Part shown: in pieces, positions 9,531 through 19,987 of the stretch
Layout: every line of letters begins with the position of its first letter
How positions within the stretch are numbered: the first letter of the stretch is position 1
Origin: Candidatus Gracilibacteria bacterium GN02-873
GTDB lineage: Bacteria > Patescibacteriota > Gracilibacteria > BD1-5 > UBA2023
Reading direction: 5' to 3'
NCBI GenBank assembly: GCA_003260345.1
Contig: MORC01000002.1
Location: 117,284 to 181,283, forward strand
DNA: 64,000 nucleotides
The notes under the pieces: model-generated
Told to the model about the DNA's origin: nothing
Databases searched by the model: none
Seen by the model: the letters and a program-made list of their open reading frames with translations, nothing else
Program-made: the position numbers and the translations under genes

Positions 9531-10514
9531 TTATCGTTTATTAGCGTCCTGCGCGTTGTATGCTTTGAGATATGTCTGCGTTGACGCGTTCATATAAGTG
9601 GAAAGATTATTTCTGAGGCGAATATAATCATCATAAATAATTGCAAGCATCAAGTGTGCCGGATACGCTTTTTCCATATCCATAAAAGTTCGAATCGCAC
9701 GCGGAAGCGTCGCATCAGCACGATGAATTTCGGTTTCAAGTGCTGTTGCATAATTATTGTATGATTTGGTCCAAGCTTCAGAATCTCTCGCGATTGTAGT
9801 CTCACTTCCGGTTCCAATAGCTTTTTCAACATTTTCAACATATGCACGATCGGCTTCAAGAGTTGTGTCAAGATATGATAAATAATAACGATAATGGCAA
9901 TATTGTCGCGTCGCAGAATTTACAATTTCTTGCATTACAGTCGTTTGATTAGCATCAGAATTATTGCACTGCAAATTATCTTTTTCTCGTTCGAGGCGAG
10001 TTTGCTCTTTGTTGAGTTGTGTCGTAATTTCGGAATTAGCTCCATTGAACGTACTTTCTACAGTTTCACGAAGCCCTTTGAGAATGCGCAAACGAGAATT
10101 AACAATTGCACACGAAAACAATGAATTCATCGTACTTCGATACTGGATTCTGGCTACTTCGAGTGTTTTAAATCCGGAAAAATCTCCCATTCGACTCATA
10201 TCAAGTTCGCTTGCGAGTCGATTTTTTTCTTCTGTAGAAAGATTGGAAAGATTCTGCGTTCGAGTAATTTGATGATTCACAGCATTGGCTTTGAGTTCAG
10301 GATATTGAGGAATCGGGCGAATCGCATTATTTTTTCCCCAATATCGATCTGTGCTATCACAATAGGATTTTGCGCCATCAAGATACGACTGATAACTTTT
10401 AAAATCAGGGTTGTGTTCGCTCGGAATGATTTCGGCGTTCGCCGGGTTTTGCGTGAAAAAAATTCCAAAAATAACTCCAAGCACCATCATCGATGTTCAA
10501 ATATTTTTTTTCAT
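9531..10514 (-). CDS. Exported coiled-coil protein, last gene of T4SS-like cluster
   Basis: 327 residues. The signal peptide begins MKKNIGTSMMVLGVIFG and likely ends at NPANA-E. It is interrupted under code 11 by a UGA at 10497-10499; under code 25 that codon is glycine and the full start at 10514 is recovered. The mature part is helical and Gln/Asn/Asp-rich with several cysteines (YCDS, FSCAIV, QCNNS, QYCHY). Its start lies 4 nt past the stop of the TraD-like gene, so it belongs to that operon. No family recognised; the role is probably extracytoplasmic and tied to the secretion apparatus. Confidence 0.75.
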
Positions 10515-10518
10515 AAAT

Positions 10519-12948
10519 TTAAGAAATGCGATAAATAATATCTTTTTCCACAAATTCTCGTTCACGCGCGTATCGAAGTCGAGAAAATTCTTTGAGCGCT
10601 TCACCGATTTTTGGATCTCATTTTTCAAGCCACGGTCGCGGAACATCCAACGAAAAACCTTGGCTTGGTTGGCCGTCCACCGACAATCGAAGTGCCGCCT
10701 GAAATTTATCCATATTCATAAAATCATGATTGGAATATACTGGCGCAAATTGTTCTTCCAACAATTTAGCATCTTCTGGACCGATTTTGTAACTCATCAT
10801 GGAACCCACATTACCAAAAATTGCGTCTTTGAGATTGAGGCTAGATTTGGTAAGTGCGTCAGATTTTTGCAATTGCCCCAAATATTGGTGCGCAATAATC
10901 AGTCCAAGACGATATTTTCGCGCTTCCGAGAGAATTGACTCGATCGAATCCGTCACATAATTTTGGAATTCATCGATGTATAAGAAAAAATCTTTTCGCT
11001 CACTCGCGGGCATTTGCTGGCGCTTCATTGCCGCCATTTGAATTTTGGAAACGAGAATAAGACCAATCAGGCTCGAATTGATATCACCCAAAACCCCCTT
11101 GGAAAGTGTTGCCAAAAGAATTTTTTGAGTATTCATGACATCCGTAATATCAAACGCCGATTTTGTCTGACCGATAATATTTCGCATCAGCGTGTTGGTG
11201 ATAAATGGACCAAATTTGGCAGCAAAAAATGGAATCATTTCAGCTTTTTCTCTGTCGGCCATCGCTGCATATGTCGTTTTCCACCAAGTTTTTACAATTG
11301 GATTTTTAATCGTTTGTACGCGTTCACGCTGGAAATTTTCATCCGTAAAAAGTTTAATCAACTCAATAAGCGTTCCACCTTCTGGATAATCCATGAGCGC
11401 GAGACAGCCATTTCGGAAATAATCCTGGATTCGTGGACCAAAAATTTCTGGTCCAAAAATTTTAATCATAATGCTCGTCGCCTCGCCAACGGCCATTTGT
11501 TTTTCATCATCAGTATCAGCTTCCAAAAGATTGAGTCCCATCGGACGACTCTGATCGGCTGGGTCGAAAAAAATCAAATCTTCCGCGCGAGTTTTTGGAA
11601 TAAAATCCAAAAGTCCCGTCGCAAAATCTCCGTGCGGATCAAGCACCGCGAGCCCGCGTCCATTTCGCAAATCTTGGCGCGCCATCACCGACAAAATCGA
11701 TGATTTTCCCGTACCAGTCTGCCCAATCACATAAAAATGTCGGAAACGATCTTCGTTCGACAAATAAATTTTTCGGCGCTCACCACGGAAAATATTATCC
11801 CCGAGATACAATCCTTCGTGCGGAATATTTGTTGGCGCTTTCACAACACGAAAATGCTGCCATTTAATTTCTGGTTGCTTATTATATTTGGAATGCGGAA
11901 AATGAAAAAGTGTCGCGATTTCTTCAATATTGAGCAAAAAATTTTTCTGCCACCACGCAAATTGTCGCAAAATAAAATATTGAATCAAAACCGAAAGCGA
12001 TTTGTGGCGCATCGGTCGAAAGCGATTGTACGCAGGCGACGCAAATTGAGAAAATGACGAAATAATATTTCTGAGTTCCGCGTTTGCAATCGCATCATCA
12101 TCTGCTGTCACAATAACTCGCACCATTACAAGAAATCCTGTTTTTTTCACTTTTTCTTTCATGAGACCTTCATCGTCAATCGGATCTTTTTCGTCGATTT
12201 CTGGCTCATCTTTTTTATTTTTTTCTTCGGGATCTTGGAAAAAAATTTCTAAAAATCCACGCATCCACACGAGCGGATTGAATGAAATATATCGGCGTTT
12301 TCCGGGATTTTTTTCTTCTTTTCGAATCATTTTTTTGATACGATTTTGCCAATTATCATCCTCAGGTTTGAGCAAAATTTGAATCGTAGCGGAAGTATTT
12401 TCGCTGAGGCGACCAAGCGCTGACAAAATCGCATTCATACTATCCGATTCGAGTTTTTGATACGTTCGAATTGGGAATTCGTCGCCTTTTTTGAGAATCA
12501 TCGCCTCGCCCAACACGGATTTTCTGTTTTCAAAAATATTGATTTCGCTTGTTTCTTCGATGAGACAATCCGGATAAAAACCAATAATTTGCTTTTCAAC
12601 GAGCAATTTGGATTTGCGTGGCACCACGATATAAAAATAAATTTCGTTCGCGTGCGCCGTATATTCGAAAGAAATATATTCCTGCCCCAGAAGCCAGCCC
12701 AAAAAATTCCCGCGATAGAGCGATTTGAGATTGGACAAAAGTTGCTCCATGAGAGAAATTTGTTCTTTAAAATCTCGAATTGTTTCCTTTTTTTCGTCGC
12801 TGTCGCTGTCTTTTCGAGCCATCACTACACGCAAAAAAGCCATTTCCTTCGAACGGCGTTTTGCGATATTTTTGCGATATTGCCACCAGAAAAAAAACAG
12901 AAGAGCAATCGTCGCAATGATGATGAGAAAAATTTTCCCAAGCTGCAT
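10519..12948 (-). CDS. TraD/VirD4-like type IV secretion ATPase
   Basis: 809 residues. An N-terminal membrane anchor (6-25, FLIIIATIALLFFFWW) is followed by a long linker and then a RecA-like motor: Walker A GQTGTGKSS near residue 410, LAVLDPHGD, Walker B-type FFLYIDEFQN, and the HQYLGQL segment typical of VirD4/TraG coupling proteins. It hydrolyses ATP to feed substrate into a membrane channel. Under code 11 it would stop at 10618, but the UGA is glycine and 33 more residues follow to a TAA at 10519. It is preceded by a pilin-like gene (9-nt gap). Confidence 0.88.
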
Positions 12949-12957
12949 AATAATGAA

Positions 12958-13962
12958 TTAGAATGTGATTCCTTCGAGAATGAAAAATCTAAAAATTGCG
13001 TGGCTCGCGACGAGCAAAACCAGCCCAATCACGATATAAATAATAATTTTTTTCGCGCGAGAAATTTTTTCTTCATCACCCCCAGAAATAAATAAAAGCC
13101 AACCCGCGTAAATCGCCATCAAAATACAAAAAATCGTCAAAAATGTATTGAAATATTTGATAATATTGGCAAAAAGTTCCACCGCACCTTCAAATCTGGC
13201 CTCAGAATTGCTGGTACATGGCGTTTTCGCCAAATCCCAAACATGACCGCTCATTTGCTCACATTTTGGAACGCCGCTGTACAAAAGTGAAACGATTCGA
13301 TGAGGAATTTGAATCAAAATAAATCCCACCAATGCAAAAATCAGCGTATTTTTCCCTTTTCCAAATTTTTCTTCGTCGCCTGACCCTGTTACGATAATAT
13401 AAAATGCGTAAATCATCATCGCGAGGAATATAAATCCCGTAAAATAATATACCAGCCCCACGAGTGGTTCCAAAATATTATTCCAAAATTCCCATCCCCA
13501 TTCAGCATCAATAATAACCGAAGTTCCATTGCTTGGATTTTTGAGAAGCGTCGCCCAAATAGAATACGCCATTTGAAGCAAAATCGCACCCGCTGCGGTC
13601 CAGGCAATATTGTATTTCCATTTTTTTACATCATCATCACTTCCGTCTGATGTGAACAATTTTATCACGCCGATAATCAAAAAAATTACCGCAATGAGCA
13701 ACATGGCATTTTTGATTCCTTGCGCAATATTAAAAAATGTCGCACTAAGCGCATCATTTGCATTTGTGCTATCTGATTTGATAAAATAGCCTCCACCAAC
13801 ATCTTTTGTGAATTCATTAATTTGTTTGTGTTCCGTTCCTTCTGTTTTGATATTATTGGAAAGATTATTGATGGCGTCGTTGTTGTCTTGTGCATGCGCA
13901 ATAGGCATCATCGTGACACAAAAACTTGCCAGCAAAATGAGAAAAATTTTTAAAAATTTCAT
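12958..13962 (-). CDS. Multi-TM type IV secretion pilin-like protein
   Basis: 334 residues. Signal peptide MKFLKIFLILLASFCVTMMPIAHA, then three units that each pair hydrophobic helices with a GSGDEEKFGKGKNT or SGGDEEKISRAKK loop. That looks like a tandem fusion of the VirB2/TrbC-like T4SS_pilin domain common in CPR genomes. It is probably an inner-membrane or pilus subunit. First gene of the cluster, 9 nt before the TraD-like ATPase. Confidence 0.8.
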   Translation of the reverse strand: MKFLKIFLILLASFCVTMMPIAHAQDNNDAINNLSNNIKTEGTEHKQINEFTKDVGGGYFIKSDSTNANDALSATFFNIAQGIKNAMLLIAVIFLIIGVIKLFTSDGSDDDVKKWKYNIAWTAAGAILLQMAYSIWATLLKNPSNGTSVIIDAEWGWEFWNNILEPLVGLVYYFTGFIFLAMMIYAFYIIVTGSGDEEKFGKGKNTLIFALVGFILIQIPHRIVSLLYSGVPKCEQMSGHVWDLAKTPCTSNSEARFEGAVELFANIIKYFNTFLTIFCILMAIYAGWLLFISGGDEEKISRAKKIIIYIVIGLVLLVASHAIFRFFILEGITF

Positions 13963-13982
13963 ACAAAAAAATTATCTCAAAT

Positions 13983-14011
13983 AGTATAGCAATTCTTGCT
14001 CAAAAAAGCAA
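13983..14011 (-). promoter_or_regulatory. Promoter of the pilin-traD-like operon
   Basis: On the minus strand: TTGCTT, 17-bp spacer, TATACT (plus-strand 14006-14011 and 13983-13988), 20 nt before the ATG. Confidence 0.6.
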
Positions 14012-14036
14012 ATTTCTTGCGCACTCTTCAAAAAAG

Positions 14037-14064
14037 TTGCATTTACAAAACTTTTTTTTATACT
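14037..14064 (+). promoter_or_regulatory. fmt promoter
   Basis: TTGCAT (14037-14042), 16-bp spacer, TATACT (14059-14064), 25 nt before the ATG. Confidence 0.6.
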
Positions 14065-14088
14065 ACAATTATAAAAATTTTTCAAAAT

Positions 14089-15030
14089 ATGCTTAAAATT
14101 GGTTTTTTTGGAACTCCAGAATTGTCTGCGTCGGTGCTTCGTGGGCTTTTGGAAAATGAAAATTTTTCCGTCGAATTTGCTGTGACAAATCCTGACAAAA
14201 AATTTGGCCGCGAGCAAACGCTCATTGCAAGCCCCGTCAAACAACTCGCTGAATCGTACAAAATTCCTGTTTTTCAGCCAGAAAAAATCCGAAATAATAC
14301 CGAATTTCTTGCAAAAATTGCTGAGTATCAGTGCGATTATTTTGTCGTTGTGGCGTACGGAAAAATTTTGCCGAAAGAACTTCTGGAAATTCCAAAAAAA
14401 ATGTGTATCAATGTGCATGGTTCGATTTTGCCCAAATATCGTGGCGCCTCGCCAGTTCAGTCCGCGCTTTTAAATGGGGAAAAAGAAACTGGCGTGACGA
14501 TTATGCAGATGAGCGAAGGCATGGATGAAGGCGCGATGATTTGTGTTGCAAAAATTACAATTTCTCCAAATGAAACGAGCGTGTCACTTTTTAAAAAATT
14601 TGCCGAAATTTCCCCAAATGCTCTCATTGATGGGATTTTGTGATTAGAATCAGGAAAATATTCCCCAATGGAGCAAAATCACAGCGAAGCAACATATTGT
14701 ACCAAAATTTCCAAAGAAGATGGAAAAATTGATTGGAATCAGGGTGCACGCGAGATTTTTCATAAATATCAGGCATATTCGCCGTGGCCAGGAATTTTTG
14801 ATATTTACCAAGGAAAACGCTTATTATTCGAAAAAATTTCTTTTTCTGATACTATCGCGACTGACAAAAAAATATGAACAGTTTTTAAAGATTCTGATGG
14901 AAAAATTGCGATTGCAGCCCATTCTGGCGTGATTTTCCCAGAAATTGTAAAATTGGAAGGGAAAAAATCTCAGTCGATTTCTGATTTTATCAACGGAAAT
15001 CGTGCATTTCTTGATTTTTCATTTAATTAA
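14089..15030 (+). CDS. fmt: Methionyl-tRNA formyltransferase
   Basis: 313 residues, the normal family length. N-terminal formyltransferase fold with FFGTPELSASVL, then the catalytic region INVHGSILPKYRGASPVQSALLNG (Asn, His and the SLLP-type loop), then the OB-like C-terminal domain. It formylates initiator Met-tRNA. Two in-frame UGA codons (14641 and 14875) split it under code 11; with UGA = Gly the frame runs cleanly to TAA at 15028. Followed 12 nt later by the HIT gene. Confidence 0.95.
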
Positions 15031-15042
15031 TCATTTTTTCTT

Positions 15043-15459
15043 ATGTCAACTATTTTTTCTAAAATTATTGCTGGCGAAATTCCGTCATTCAAGATTTATG
15101 AAGATGATTTTGTATTTGCATTTTTGGATATTTTTCCTCAACAGAAAGGACATACATTGATTATTCCAAAAATCGAAATTGACCATTTTTCTGATGTTCC
15201 GCCAGAATATTTAAACGCGATGCTCTCGGCCGCGCAAAAAATTTCCAAAGCACTTCAAAAAGCGACCCATTGTGCCCGTGTTTGTGCGAAATTTGAGGGA
15301 TTTGAGGTTCCGCATTGTCATTTTCATTTGATTCCCGCCCACTCGATTGAAGATTCGAATTTTCAGAGTGTGCCTCGCGCTGATGACGCTGAATTGGCTG
15401 ATTTGCAAGCCAAAATTATCCAAGAATTATCTTCCGAATTTTCCAATATTTCAAAATAA
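15043..15459 (+). CDS. HIT family hydrolase
   Basis: 138 residues, with TIFSKIIAGEIPSFKIYEDD at the start and the histidine triad as HCHFHLIP near residue 92. HIT proteins hydrolyse nucleotide phosphoramidates or related bonds. Standard length for the HinT branch. Lies between fmt and the ABC-2 permease, almost overlapping the latter (1-nt gap). Confidence 0.9.
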   Translation: MSTIFSKIIAGEIPSFKIYEDDFVFAFLDIFPQQKGHTLIIPKIEIDHFSDVPPEYLNAMLSAAQKISKALQKATHCARVCAKFEGFEVPHCHFHLIPAHSIEDSNFQSVPRADDAELADLQAKIIQELSSEFSNISK

Positions 15460-15460
15460 T

Positions 15461-16222
15461 ATGTATACAATTGCACTCAATACATTTCGCGAAATTCTTC
15501 GGTCTCGATTTTTTTCGATAACCTGTTTTTTTGGCGTTGTAATGCTCTTTGGGATTATTTTTTTTAATATTTTGTCACTTGATCAATCCCAGTTTATCGT
15601 GCCAGATTTTGGGCTTTCATTCATGGAAGTCACGGGATTGTTAATTATTTTGTTTCTCGGAAATCGCCTTTTGTCGCGCGAATTTGAAGAAAAAACAATT
15701 TATCTTACGCTCTTGAGGCCGATTAGTCGTGGAAAAATTATTTTTGGAAAATTTTTTGGATTTGCGGCGATTTTGCTGATTCTTGTGTTGATTTTGTCAA
15801 CGATTTTGATGGGGTTGATGATTTTTTTTGAAGTGCCAGTGACGCTGATTTTTGGTTTCGCGATTTTGGGAATTTTTCTCAAATGGCTGTCACTTTTGGT
15901 AATAATTTTGTTTTTTTCGATTTTTTTGTCAGGCGGAATTGCGACTTTTGGAACGCTTGCGGTGTATATTGTGGCGCACAGCGGATACGCGCTTTTGGAG
16001 TATGCGACGACGCATGAGCAGGCTGTTATGGCGAGTGTGGGCCGTGGAATTTTATTTTTCTTTCCCAATTTTCAGGCACTCAATTTTAAAGAATTGATTC
16101 ATTTTTCATTCGTGCCCAGTATTCATACTGTGTTAGTTTTTGCTTTTGCAATAGGATATATTGTCATTTTGCTTGGCACTTCGTATTATATTTTTTCCAA
16201 AAAATCTTTTGATAATATTTAA
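15461..16222 (+). CDS. ABC-2 type transporter permease
   Basis: 253 residues with six hydrophobic helices. It contains the ABC-2 hallmark LSREFEEKTIYLTLLRPISRGKIIFGKF, a cytoplasmic coupling segment. No ATPase gene is adjacent; the one in this window is far away at 39924-40646. The start at 15461 directly abuts the HIT stop, so translation is probably coupled. Confidence 0.82.
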   Translation: MYTIALNTFREILRSRFFSITCFFGVVMLFGIIFFNILSLDQSQFIVPDFGLSFMEVTGLLIILFLGNRLLSREFEEKTIYLTLLRPISRGKIIFGKFFGFAAILLILVLILSTILMGLMIFFEVPVTLIFGFAILGIFLKWLSLLVIILFFSIFLSGGIATFGTLAVYIVAHSGYALLEYATTHEQAVMASVGRGILFFFPNFQALNFKELIHFSFVPSIHTVLVFAFAIGYIVILLGTSYYIFSKKSFDNI

Positions 16223-16252
16223 AAAATCCTCATACAAGGATTTTATTTTTTG
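16223..16252. terminator. Bidirectional terminator, permease/RNase R
   Basis: AAATCCT-CATAC-AGGATTTT hairpin between convergent genes, overlapping the RNase R stop. Confidence 0.8.
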
Positions 16253-18228
16253 ATAAATTCGCCAACGATTTTCCCATCTTCCTTGAGGATTTTTTTGATT
16301 TTGATAGTTTTTTTCTCGCCGATTTGGAAAATAATTTTCTGATGACGATCGATAATTGCGCCCACGATGTTATCCACCTGAAAATCGTGAAATCGTGGCA
16401 AATACACGAGAATTTCCACACCCATATCGAGCTCCACAAAAATTCCCCAATCCGTCACGCCCGAGATTTTTCCGTCAAAAATCCCGCCAATATGAGCTTC
16501 CATAAATCGCAACATATAAATTTTGTCCACAGAATTTTCAATCATTTCGGCACGCTTTTCTGTCAAAGTAGCAATTTCGGCTGTTTTTTCTAAAAATTTA
16601 GTGAGTGATTTTTTATTTTTTTCATCCAATTTTTTTGCCAAATATTGCTTGATGGCGCGATGCGTCGCGAGATCGGGATAGCGTCGAATCGGGCTGGTAA
16701 AGTGTGAATAAAAATCAAGCGCCAAACCGAAATGTCCACTTCTATTGTGTGAATAAATGGCTTTTGACATTTTTGGAAGGATCAAACGAGATGCGTGATA
16801 TCGTGCACTTTCATCGAGTTTTTCGAGATATTCAGCGATATGTCTTGGAAGAATTTTTTCAGATTTTTTGCGATTTTTCCCAAGAATATTTTCGAGAATT
16901 TGTATGCCTTCGTCGTTCGGTTCATCATGCACGCGCGACAAAAACGGAATTTTTCGTTTCGTGCACCATTTTGCCACCTCCTCATTGGCGAGCACCATAA
17001 ATTCTTCAATCAAGCGATGTGCATCGTTGCGATCGCGTTTTCTGATTCCAATCGGCGTGTGACTATTTTTTTCAAAATCAAAATACAATTCCGTCGTCTC
17101 AAACGAAATTTTTCCTTCTTTTTTTCGTCGTTTTTTAATGATTTCGAATAATTCAAAAGCGCTGAAAATCGTGTTTTCCAGCAAGGTATTTTCAAAAGAT
17201 TTTTTCTGAAAATTTTCAAAAATTTTCCCATATTCGCCACGATGTTGGCTCTGAATCAGGCTTTCAAAAATATCGGTGTGAAGCACTTTTCCACTTTTTT
17301 TGTCAATTTTCATCAGACAAGTGAGTGTTTTTTTCTCAGTTTCTGGCGTCAGACTACAAAGATGATTGGAAAGTGTTTCTGGAAGCATTGGAATCACTTT
17401 CTGTGGCAAATAAATACTCGTACCGCGCGTGCGAGCTTCGTGATCGATTGGCGATTTTTCTGTGACAAAATGGCTTACATCCGCGATGTGCACGCCGAGT
17501 AAAAAATTTCCATCATCGTATTTTGCGATACTGATCGCGTCATCAAGATCTTTTGCGTCCGCCCCATCAATCGTCAGTGTATACCAATTTCTCAAATCCA
17601 CACGCTGTTCGGTTCCGCTTGAAAGCTGATTAAAATAAGATAAATCCGGATTATTTTTGAATGCAGGAATAAGATTTTTTTCGTCGGCGATGAGCGAATC
17701 TACTCGAAAATTCGGCTCGATTTTTTCAAATTTTTCGTACAAATTTTTCAAAAATTTTTCTTGTTTTCGAATCTCGGGATTCCATTTTTCAGGAATATTA
17801 TGCAAAAATAAAATGCTCGCCACTTCACTGTCGTGCTCAGTTGCTTCAAAAATTTTCTGGATTTTCGCGAATTTTCCGTCCATCTCAAATTCTATCATCA
17901 CATCATCACCAGGGAATTTTTCGAGAGAATTTTTCTCGATTCGAATTTTTTCAATGGTTCCAAAATTTGGCGCCAAAAAAATATATTTTCACTTTTTTTG
18001 TCCCAGCAGAATTTTTTGCGTTCGTTCCATGATTTTGAGAATCGCGACTTCCGCCATCCGCCCAGATTCCGATTTTTTCGTGATTTTTGCGAGCACAACA
18101 TCGCCGTGCAAAAATTTTTTCTCCAATTTTCCACGCACGAAAAATCGCTCACTGCGAGCGTTCAAAATAATTTTGGAACCTTCAAAAAGAAGCTCTCCAA
18201 CGAGATTTTTTGGATTTTTTTTCTTCAT
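16243..18228 (-). CDS. rnr: Ribonuclease R
   Basis: 661 residues. N-terminal cold-shock/OB part, then the RNB catalytic domain with DGADAKDLDDAIS (the aspartate cluster), RGTSIYLP and HFTSPIRRYPDL, then a C-terminal S1 domain (ISGVTDWGIFVEL). It is a processive 3'-5' exoribonuclease. A UGA at 17989-17991 cuts it in two under code 11; reading it as Gly joins GQKK-G-KYIF. The start MKKKNPKN at 18228 lies 4 nt after the Nudix stop, so the genes are co-transcribed. Confidence 0.92.
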
Positions 18229-18232
18229 AATT

Positions 18233-18673
18233 TTAGACCAAAAAATCAATTTCTTGGTACGCAATATTTGCCAAAATCGCATCAAGCGCGATTTTGTGAT
18301 GTGGAATAAAAGGTGATGGCAAAGCAGAAATCGGGAACCATGCAAGGTCGGTTGCCAGGTCGGGTTCGCAAATCTCAGGAACACCTTCCCATTCGTCTAT
18401 GAGTCCAAAATAACTAATTTTTGAACCAGAATTATTGCGATGAAAAACAATTGTTTCGCCCGAAAAATTATATTTTTTTGCGTAAATTCCAACTTCTTCG
18501 GTCAATTCACGAAGTCAGGCTTCACGAAAAAATTCAAAATCATCCACTTTTCCACCAGGAAAAGCCCAAAAATTGGGCCAAGCTTTTGCTTTGTGAGATC
18601 GTTTGATGAGGAGAATGTCGTTCCCGTTGCGACAAATAATATTAGAAGAAGCGGGAAGAAACGCACGAGTCAT
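18233..18673 (-). CDS. Nudix hydrolase
   Basis: 146 residues. A complete Nudix box (G-x5-E-x7-REL-x-EE-x-GI) appears only when the UGA in FREA[G]LREL is read as Gly. The sequence upstream, IIKRS-KAKAWPNFWAFPGGK, is typical of MutT/NTP-pyrophosphohydrolases. It removes pyrophosphate from a nucleoside diphosphate derivative; the exact substrate cannot be told. Lies in the minus-strand run prgI, traC-like, Nudix, rnr. Confidence 0.9.
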
Positions 18674-18717
18674 GCGTGCATTGTATAAAATTTTTCAAAA
18701 AGTGCAAATTTTCTCGC

Positions 18718-19446
18718 CTATCCAAAATTATAGTCATCAACATTTCCACGCATTATATTTTCTGCACCAACTCGTGGATTATAATAATTGTATAAAAGCT
18801 TGATAAGTTCGTCTTTTTTGAGTTCTTCCGCACGAAGTCCAATACTTTCAAGTGACATTTTAATGGTGCTGAGTCGCTCAGAATTTCCTTTATGAAGCTT
18901 CTGAACGCGACTTCGATTCGCACGAATATCCGCTACCGATTCGGTTTGAGAAATCGCCGACCAAAAACTTCGAAAAATCCCAAGAAAATCAGTTTTTCGC
19001 ACACTTTCATTGTTTTCAAAATCGTATGGCACCACGATATAGAATTCTTTTTTCATAATCTGCGCCAAATCAATCAGCGTCAAAAGAAAATCGATATATT
19101 TGTATGTTTGCTCTTGAAGAAGCGGATTTTCTTGTTTGAGTGCGAGATTTTTGAGTTTGTTGATATAACTTTCGATATCAACGCGAAGCGAGCGAATAAT
19201 GATCTGAATCGGAAAATTGAGTGCATTCAAAAAACGCTGATAGCTCATCAAAATCGCATCTTGCTCCTCAGTACTTTTGAGATTAAAATTGAGTGCATGG
19301 ACTTTGAGAACCATACGAGACGAGCCGTCTTTCATAACGATGAGATTGTCGCGAATCTCAGAAAAAGGCATATAGCGCTGAACGCTCGTATCCTGATTCG
19401 GTTTTTTTCCACTTTTCACGGATTTTGTAGTTTTTTCTGCAACCAT
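18718..19446 (-). CDS. TraC-like N-terminal domain protein
   Basis: 242 residues ending at a true TAG. It resembles the N-terminal domain of TraC/VirB4-type conjugation ATPases in CPR (FSEIRDNLIVMKDGSSRMVLKV, then ALNFPIQIIIRSLRVD), but has no Walker motifs. The motor part must be encoded elsewhere, or the protein works without it. Directly follows the PrgI-family gene (3-nt gap). Confidence 0.75.
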   Translation of the reverse strand: MVAEKTTKSVKSGKKPNQDTSVQRYMPFSEIRDNLIVMKDGSSRMVLKVHALNFNLKSTEEQDAILMSYQRFLNALNFPIQIIIRSLRVDIESYINKLKNLALKQENPLLQEQTYKYIDFLLTLIDLAQIMKKEFYIVVPYDFENNESVRKTDFLGIFRSFWSAISQTESVADIRANRSRVQKLHKGNSERLSTIKMSLESIGLRAEELKKDELIKLLYNYYNPRVGAENIMRGNVDDYNFG

Positions 19447-19449
19447 ATT

Positions 19450-19872
19450 TTAGAGATTTTTGAGTTTTTCCGCGAAATCTTCGTTGTTCGCGATTGAGGA
19501 AGTAAAACTTTCTTTGGAAGTCGTTTGCACGATTTTTTCATTTGAAGTTGAAATGTGGCCAATTTCAAGTTCGGTATAACTATCGGTTCACTGCGACCAT
19601 GGACGGGCTTTTCCATTGAGAGACATTCGCAAAAAATTGAGCGTGAGCGGTAAAAATGTCATTTCTGCTATTCGAACAAGCGCGATTCCAATGCCCATTC
19701 ATGCCACAATAATTGCTGGAACGAGCGCGATTCCACCAATTCTTGATTCCAAAAATTGAAAGAGTGCGTAGGCGATTCCACCAAACGCCATCATAATCCC
19801 GAGCTGCCGTAAAGAAAGCCCAAGTACGATGGTATCTTCATTTTCGATTTGAATAGGAATTTTGTATTGCAT
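19450..19872 (-). CDS. PrgI family membrane protein
   Basis: 140 residues. The start MQYKIPIQIENEDTIVLGLSLRQL is characteristic of PrgI-family proteins found beside TraC/VirB4 genes. Two or three hydrophobic helices (LRQLGIMMAFGGIAYALFQF, then GGIALVPAIIVA) are followed by a polar tail. UGA codons at 19699 and near 19589 are read as Gly. It likely anchors the TraC-like component at the membrane. First gene of its operon, with a promoter just upstream. Confidence 0.8.
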
Positions 19873-19890
19873 AATTTTTTGTTTTTGAAA

Positions 19891-19919
19891 AGTATATACT
19901 ATTTTTCGTAAAATCGCAA
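19891..19919 (-). promoter_or_regulatory. Promoter of the prgI-traC-Nudix-rnr operon
   Basis: Minus strand: TTGCGA, 17-bp spacer, TATACT (plus-strand 19914-19919 and 19891-19896), 18 nt before the ATG. Confidence 0.65.
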
Positions 19920-19936
19920 GAATTTTCTGATTTTTT

Positions 19937-19964
19937 TTGACTTTTTTGCACTCTCCCATAATAT
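19937..19964 (+). promoter_or_regulatory. secF promoter
   Basis: TTGACT (19937-19942), 16-bp spacer, TAATAT (19959-19964), 24 nt before the ATG. Confidence 0.6.
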
Positions 19965-19987
19965 AAGGAAAATTTTAAAATATTTTT

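Noticed and set aside
12457..13095. Long frame antisense to the TraD-like gene
   Set aside because: Lies opposite conserved coding sequence and has the low-complexity Phe/Arg composition of antisense frames in AT-rich DNA. Many such antisense frames exist (for example 11014-11703, 17657-18316) and none has a recognisable motif.
14089..15030. fmt as a pseudogene (two internal stops)
   Set aside because: Both stops are UGA and the protein is full length and conserved under code 25. The same applies to mnmA, rnr, proS, terminase, VRR-NUC and YopX.
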